Of a stretch of DNA of 64,000 nucleotides, positions 59,890-64,000 are shown piece after piece. Position numbers and translations under genes: made by a program. The notes below the pieces were generated by a model, which ran no database searches, was not told where the DNA came from, and was given only the letters and a program-made list of their open reading frames with translations. The DNA is taken from positions 44,293 through 108,292 of the forward strand of contig JAEZJG010000024.1 of the NCBI GenBank assembly GCA_023415795.1, given 5' to 3'. The stretch's first letter is position 1, and the number at the start of each line of letters is the position of its first letter. The stretch is from Bacillota bacterium (GTDB lineage: Bacteria; Bacillota; Clostridia; Christensenellales; SZUA-584).

Positions 59890-60135
59890 ATGGGTAACGG
59901 ATGCGGAGGTTTCGGCGGTTTTGGAGGCGGAAGCTGTTGCTGGATCATCATTCTCCTGCTGTGCTGCTGCGGCGGCTTTGGCGGATGCGGTGGCGGCTGC
60001 GGAGACAATGTTGGCGGCTGGGGCGGCGGATGCGGCGGCTTTGGCGGCAACAGCTGCTGCTGGATCATTATTCTCCTGCTGTGCTGCTGCGGCGGCTTTG
60101 GCGGTTGCGGATGCAACAACGGAGTCGGCTGCTGA
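59890..60135 (+). CDS. Tiny Gly/Cys-rich protein with duplicated unit (HCB/chorion-like)
   Basis: An 81-residue protein, nearly all Gly, Cys, Phe and Ile/Leu. A unit of SCCWIIILLLCCCGGFGGCG occurs twice (about residues 15-34 and 56-75) separated by Gly-rich spacer; the DNA copies are almost identical. It resembles short high-cysteine clostridial proteins of the chorion class HCB type. AGGAGG lies 8 bases before the ATG. A terminator follows, so it is a real monocistronic gene. A cross-linked spore-coat component is plausible next to the ger operon, but this is inference; a membrane-active peptide is the alternative. Confidence 0.8.
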   Translation: MGNGCGGFGGFGGGSCCWIIILLLCCCGGFGGCGGGCGDNVGGWGGGCGGFGGNSCCWIIILLLCCCGGFGGCGCNNGVGC

Positions 60136-60209
60136 TAGCGAAAGAATCCTTCAGTGCATAAGATGGCATTTGAAACTATACATAAGACATGGGAATTATA
60201 TCAGAGAGG

Positions 60210-60238
60210 AGCGCCGTTATATGGCGGCGCTTCTTTCT
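60210..60238. terminator. Terminator between the HCB-like gene and gerAA
   Basis: AGCGCCG pairs perfectly with CGGCGCT, followed by TCTTTCTT on the plus strand. It lies between convergent genes. Confidence 0.7.
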
Positions 60239-60248
60239 TGCGTGAGAA

Positions 60249-61742
60249 CTAAGGCTGCGGGTTCCCGCTGTCCTGTTTACCGCTGTTGCCTGTGGGCGCC
60301 CGCGTGTTGTCCCTCGTCCGAAGGAAGTGCGGGCGATGGGGTGCGAGAGTCTTGCTGAAGGCAATGGATCGTGCGAAATCCCGCGAATTGAAGGGCGCTA
60401 TGGGTGCCATATATGGTACACCAAAGGTGTTGATGGATACGAGCTGCGCCAGCACAAATACAATGACCAGCGTGAACCCGTAGAAGCCAAAAATGCCGGT
60501 CGCGAGTATGAGCAGAAATTTGAGCACACGAAACGAGTCCATCAGTGTATAATCTGACGGAACGAATGACGATATCAGCGACAGCGATATCACGATCAAT
60601 ATCAGCGGGCTGAACACCCCGGCAGCCACAGCAGCCTGACCGATAATGATGGCGCCCACGATGCCGATAGCGGTACCGATTTTGGTGGGCACCCGAAGCA
60701 ATGATTCGCGGATGATTTCTCCCATAAGCTCAATTAGCAGCACCTCCACAAGCGCGTCAAAGGGCACCCTGGCGCGTGCCTGTGCAATGGCAATCATATA
60801 AGCGCTGGGGAATGCGTCGCTGTGGAACGACACAATGGCGACATATAGAGACGACACAATGAATGCCAGGTTCAGCGATATCACGCGCAATATGCGCAAA
60901 AATGTGCCAATGTATTTGTTCAGGTAAAAGTCGTCACAGGACCATATATATTCACTAAACACCTTGGGGGCGACAAGTGCCCACGGACTGCCGTCCATCA
61001 GCACCAGTACCTTTCCTTCAAGCACCGCGGCGCAGCCCATGTCCGACCGTTCCACGATGCCTGTCTGCGGGAAAAGGCTGGCTTTGCTGTTCAGCAAGAA
61101 TGACTGCAGCTCGCCGGAGGAGGAAAAGCCATCTATATTAATTTGATTGATACGCTTCTTCATCTCATCCACGCAGGTTTGATTGGCGATGTCCTCGAAA
61201 TAGATGAGTGCCACTGTTGTGTGGTTGCGTTTGCCTACCTCCATTAGATGAATGCGCAGACTCTCGGACTTTAGCCGGTAGCGAATCAGCGACAGGTTGG
61301 ATTCGAGGTTTTCAACAAAGGCGTCTCGCGGACCGCGAATGGTATAATTCATTTCCGGAACAGTGGTTGTGCGCTTCTCCACCTGTTTGATATTGATCAC
61401 GATGTATTGGCGATCCTGAGAGACAAGCAGCACCGTATTGCCGTCCAGTACATATTGCTCAATGAGATTGCTGTCGTCACTCAGTATGCAGTCGTCTGCG
61501 GTGATCACCGTTTCCACCAGCTGCGCCGCACTGAAACTTTCGGCGGTGCTGCGTAGCATCAGCGGTTTTATGACGTGCTCTGACAATGCGGCGCGGTCAG
61601 TCAACTGCTTGATGTAGAATATTGATACCATACCGGACGCAAAGCGAATATGGCGTTCGCCGATGCCCATGTTCTTTGACCGTATTCTGTCGATGACGGT
61701 TTCTGTCTGCCGCCGCGCACGTTGTGAACGTTCCTCTCTCAT
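60249..61742 (-). CDS. Spore germinant receptor subunit A (GerA family)
   Basis: A 497-residue GerAA/GerBA-type protein. The N-terminal half is cytosolic (FASGMVSIFYIKQLTDRAAL and VETVITADDC). DMGCAAVLEGKVLVLMDGSPWALVAPKVF precedes the membrane part of about five helices (290-450), which includes RARVPFDALVEVLLIELMGEIIRE and TAIGIVGAIIIGQAAV, strongly conserved in the family. The Arg/Pro-rich tail is typical. It forms the nutrient-sensing germination channel in the spore inner membrane together with the B and C subunits. It is last in the operon and its start overlaps the gerC stop by four bases. Confidence 0.94.
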   Translation of the reverse strand: MREERSQRARRQTETVIDRIRSKNMGIGERHIRFASGMVSIFYIKQLTDRAALSEHVIKPLMLRSTAESFSAAQLVETVITADDCILSDDSNLIEQYVLDGNTVLLVSQDRQYIVINIKQVEKRTTTVPEMNYTIRGPRDAFVENLESNLSLIRYRLKSESLRIHLMEVGKRNHTTVALIYFEDIANQTCVDEMKKRINQINIDGFSSSGELQSFLLNSKASLFPQTGIVERSDMGCAAVLEGKVLVLMDGSPWALVAPKVFSEYIWSCDDFYLNKYIGTFLRILRVISLNLAFIVSSLYVAIVSFHSDAFPSAYMIAIAQARARVPFDALVEVLLIELMGEIIRESLLRVPTKIGTAIGIVGAIIIGQAAVAAGVFSPLILIVISLSLISSFVPSDYTLMDSFRVLKFLLILATGIFGFYGFTLVIVFVLAQLVSINTFGVPYMAPIAPFNSRDFARSIAFSKTLAPHRPHFLRTRDNTRAPTGNSGKQDSGNPQP

Positions 61743-62860
61743 TGATGCGTACCTTGGGCTTCCGTATCCAGCAAGCCGCCGGGGTCGAGATCTGTCGAAA
61801 CAGAGATGTTAAAAGCAGCGTTTTGGTATGCGCTGGTCCAGTTCAGCTGTTTTGCGGCATTAGGGTAGGTAATGCAAAAAGCCTTATTAAATCCAAGATA
61901 GTCGCAGCCAATTTCCTGTGAGTGGCTAATGTTGCTTGATAGGTTATCCAGCAGCTGCTGTTGCAGCATACCCTTCACGATTGCCTGCTGCTTCTCGTCG
62001 AAATTAATATTCTTACTTGTATACATCATTGTGGCATGGAAGCTCATGCTGATGTCAAAACTCACCTGGCCATTCCGGAAATGAGGCGTGATTTTGCGTC
62101 CCGTGCCATCTACCTTGAGGGTAGACATATATTCGCCTGTATCGACGGTATACATTCGGGAGATATTGTCCCCCAGCAGCCAAAGGAGCCCCCACGCCTC
62201 TTCTAATGGAATAAATCCGCGCATTTTGCCGTCCTGAATCACAGTATATCCCGTGTAGGCAAGGTTTCCGTCTACCGCATCCATGTTGATGAGCACAAAG
62301 CATTGATCGCTGTATATAAACTCCAGAACATCTGAAACAGTGTAGACCACCACCTTGCCGGCCTCTTGCAGAGAAGAGACAGTATCATCGATGGAATAAC
62401 CAATGGAGACGTTGTTTTCGGGAACGACAGAAACAAGGTCTTCGGCAGAGGTTCGTGTTGTCACCACCTCCAGTGTGCGGCGATAATCCACCATCGTCTG
62501 CATGCGGTAGAAGTACTCTTTTACATCATAGCGCGCCAGATTTTCGGTTAGTATCAACGCACGCACTGTGCCCAAAAATATGGGCTTGTCCATCTGTGTG
62601 TCCAGCCGTCCGCGCGCGATGGCATATGTTCTGCCAGCTCCCTTCATGATGGAGTAGTGCTCGCCGCCTCCGCTTTCTTGCTGTGATCTTGCAGAAAGGT
62701 TGGGCACCTCCATGTAGAATACAAAATCTCCATCCTGCCGGTCTGTTACCACCAGTGTAATTAGTGCCTTATCGTTAATATCCATTGCATCCCAGCAGCC
62801 GGAGGCGGCAACTGTTGTGCACAGCGCCATAAGCAACGCCGCAATACGCTTACCCAACAT
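61739..62860 (-). CDS. Ger(x)C family germinant receptor lipoprotein
   Basis: A 373-residue lipoprotein. The lipobox AASGCWD (Cys 22) is the typical GerC start (GCWD), followed by MDINDKALITLVVTD. The three-domain GerC fold is indicated by KPIFLGTVRALILTENLARYD, LVVVPENNVSIGYS-like text in the middle, and a C-terminal domain with KGMLQQQLLDNLSSN and DYLGFNKAF. It is needed for receptor assembly at the outer face of the spore inner membrane. It overlaps gerB by 11 bases and gerA by four, which means a tight operon. Confidence 0.93.
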   Translation of the reverse strand: MLGKRIAALLMALCTTVAASGCWDAMDINDKALITLVVTDRQDGDFVFYMEVPNLSARSQQESGGGEHYSIMKGAGRTYAIARGRLDTQMDKPIFLGTVRALILTENLARYDVKEYFYRMQTMVDYRRTLEVVTTRTSAEDLVSVVPENNVSIGYSIDDTVSSLQEAGKVVVYTVSDVLEFIYSDQCFVLINMDAVDGNLAYTGYTVIQDGKMRGFIPLEEAWGLLWLLGDNISRMYTVDTGEYMSTLKVDGTGRKITPHFRNGQVSFDISMSFHATMMYTSKNINFDEKQQAIVKGMLQQQLLDNLSSNISHSQEIGCDYLGFNKAFCITYPNAAKQLNWTSAYQNAAFNISVSTDLDPGGLLDTEAQGTHQ

Positions 62861-63953
62861 TCTTGGTTCCTGCCTTCCTTTTTTTAACGGTGGCGGCTAT
62901 CAGCAGCATACAGGGGATAGCGATGGAACTGACAAGGCCCAAGAAGATTCCTATCTGAACAGTGAACTTTTCGTAGCCCTTGATACCAGAGACAACAAGT
63001 ATTGCCACATAGACCGCAATCCCCGCGGCGGTTACCACAAGCAGCCGGCTGGCTTTGGGGAAGATGCGGCAAGTGTATTCCACGATGACCAACAGCATGA
63101 TTGAAATGCCCACGAACAGACCGCCAAAACCCACTGTCAGGTATAGTATATCCAACCGGGAAACGATGTCTAGCCCGCGGGGGGCGGTGTCTCTGATCGC
63201 AATGATGAGTGGGTCTTTGTAGTTGACAATATCATGGATACCCAGTTTCATTATGCTGCCTTCTATAACAAAGACATAAAAAATGCCGATAACCAGCAGC
63301 GAAAGAAAGGCTTTCTTAACAGGCTTTTTGTTTTTGGCTGCCTGCGGCATTGCCAGCAGCAACTCAATGCCCAGAAAGGGGAAAATGGAATATCTGAAAC
63401 CGGAAGCATATTTGCCCAGATCTGCGGTGTTAAACAGAGGCAATATGTTGTCGAAATTGCCCTCGGTGGCCATTACAATGTGTACGATAATGGCGGTGAT
63501 GAAAAAACCGATGCCGACTATCTCCGCCAGCCGTGATACGTTTGTTACACCCTTGTAAGCGACATAACAGTATACCGGCAGACCCAGCAGCGGAAACGAC
63601 CACATGGGCGACTTCGGGAAAAAATTGAAGTGCAGCATACTACTGAGGCTGAACACTAGAAACACCAAAATGAACAAAAGATATACAATGTAGTACAAGC
63701 TGATCAACACCGTGAACGGCTTACCGACGAGCCCCGGTGCGTATTCGAACAGCGACTGACCGGCAAACATGGTGCCCAGTTTCACGATTACCATCGCGGC
63801 CAGTCCGAAGATCAACGATGTTATCAGTATTACCAGCCAGGCACCGGTGCCTGCCGATGCCGCTAAATCCTTGGCGATCACGACGATGCTGTAGCTCGTG
63901 AGCGAGAGCAGCAGTATGAAAAACATTTGCTTGTTTGTAATCGTATTGGTCAA
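62850..63953 (-). CDS. Spore germinant receptor subunit B (GerAB/APC-type)
   Basis: A 367-residue membrane protein with ten helices of the APC superfamily. ITNKQMFFILLLSLTSYSIV at the start, GTGAWLVILITSLIFG, and LVGKPFTVLISLYYIVYLLF are family features of the spore permease (GerAB/YndE) group, which binds the amino-acid germinant. The start is TTG at 63953 with GAGGGG 8 bases upstream; no in-frame ATG fits. It is the first gene of the operon. The last 47 bases of the window hold only its upstream region. Confidence 0.93.
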   Translation of the reverse strand: MTNTITNKQMFFILLLSLTSYSIVVIAKDLAASAGTGAWLVILITSLIFGLAAMVIVKLGTMFAGQSLFEYAPGLVGKPFTVLISLYYIVYLLFILVFLVFSLSSMLHFNFFPKSPMWSFPLLGLPVYCYVAYKGVTNVSRLAEIVGIGFFITAIIVHIVMATEGNFDNILPLFNTADLGKYASGFRYSIFPFLGIELLLAMPQAAKNKKPVKKAFLSLLVIGIFYVFVIEGSIMKLGIHDIVNYKDPLIIAIRDTAPRGLDIVSRLDILYLTVGFGGLFVGISIMLLVIVEYTCRIFPKASRLLVVTAAGIAVYVAILVVSGIKGYEKFTVQIGIFLGLVSSIAIPCMLLIAATVKKRKAGTKNVG

Positions 63954-64000
63954 GCCTGATTCCCCTCGTCCCGCTCAGTATTGATGTTATTGTGCCAAAA

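Overview
The window reads as chromosome of a spore-forming, Gram-positive anaerobe of the Clostridia. Evidence: a gerA-type germinant receptor operon, a T-box leader, the ireB-ruvX-DUF1292 cluster typical of Firmicutes, an LCP cell-wall ligase, sigma-A promoters and strong GGAGG ribosome sites. No rRNA or species marker is present, so I do not go below class level.

Layout. 1-13.4 kb is metabolic: a WecA/TagO-like fragment, araD, panE, a Na/Pi symporter, two half-size TSUP exporters, an AEC permease, an acyl-CoA synthetase behind a T-box, and a gnd-zwf-cyclase operon. 13.4-18.9 kb holds a PocR-PAS-GGDEF-HD-GYP c-di-GMP protein, a PfkB kinase flanked by two decayed genes (glutamate dehydrogenase and a LacI-type regulator) and a flavodoxin. 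19.1-30.3 kb is housekeeping and envelope: ireB-ruvX-DUF1292, a YhhN protein, an NlpC/P60 hydrolase, a transglutaminase-like protein, a GreA/Rnk-like protein, PhzF, a VanY lipoprotein and a repeat-rich membrane protein.

30.4-42.7 kb is a 12.3 kb element integrated into the 3' end of tRNA-Arg(ACG), bounded by a perfect 47-bp repeat. Its order resembles Gram-positive phage-inducible islands: integrase, repressor, divergent small regulators, primase, D5 helicase, then a repeat-flanked AT-rich origin-like site. There are no capsid, portal or terminase genes, yet a complete phage tail tape-measure gene sits inside the primase gene and splits it in two. This is the most unusual feature of the window. 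The right arm is full of decayed genes.

42.7-64 kb resumes the chromosome. A sugar uptake and sensing locus contains a ChvE-like binding protein, the MmsA/MmsB ABC transporter, and a three-component sensor (membrane-anchored binding protein, YesM-type kinase, YesN-type regulator) with an extra XylF-like lipoprotein; xylose or a similar monosaccharide is the likely ligand. Then come an LCP protein, a DMT transporter, a class II aldolase, a tiny Gly/Cys-rich spore-coat-like protein and a ger operon in B-C-A order. Together araD, zwf/gnd, the PfkB kinase, the aldolase and the sugar transporter describe an organism living on monosaccharides, pentoses probably included.
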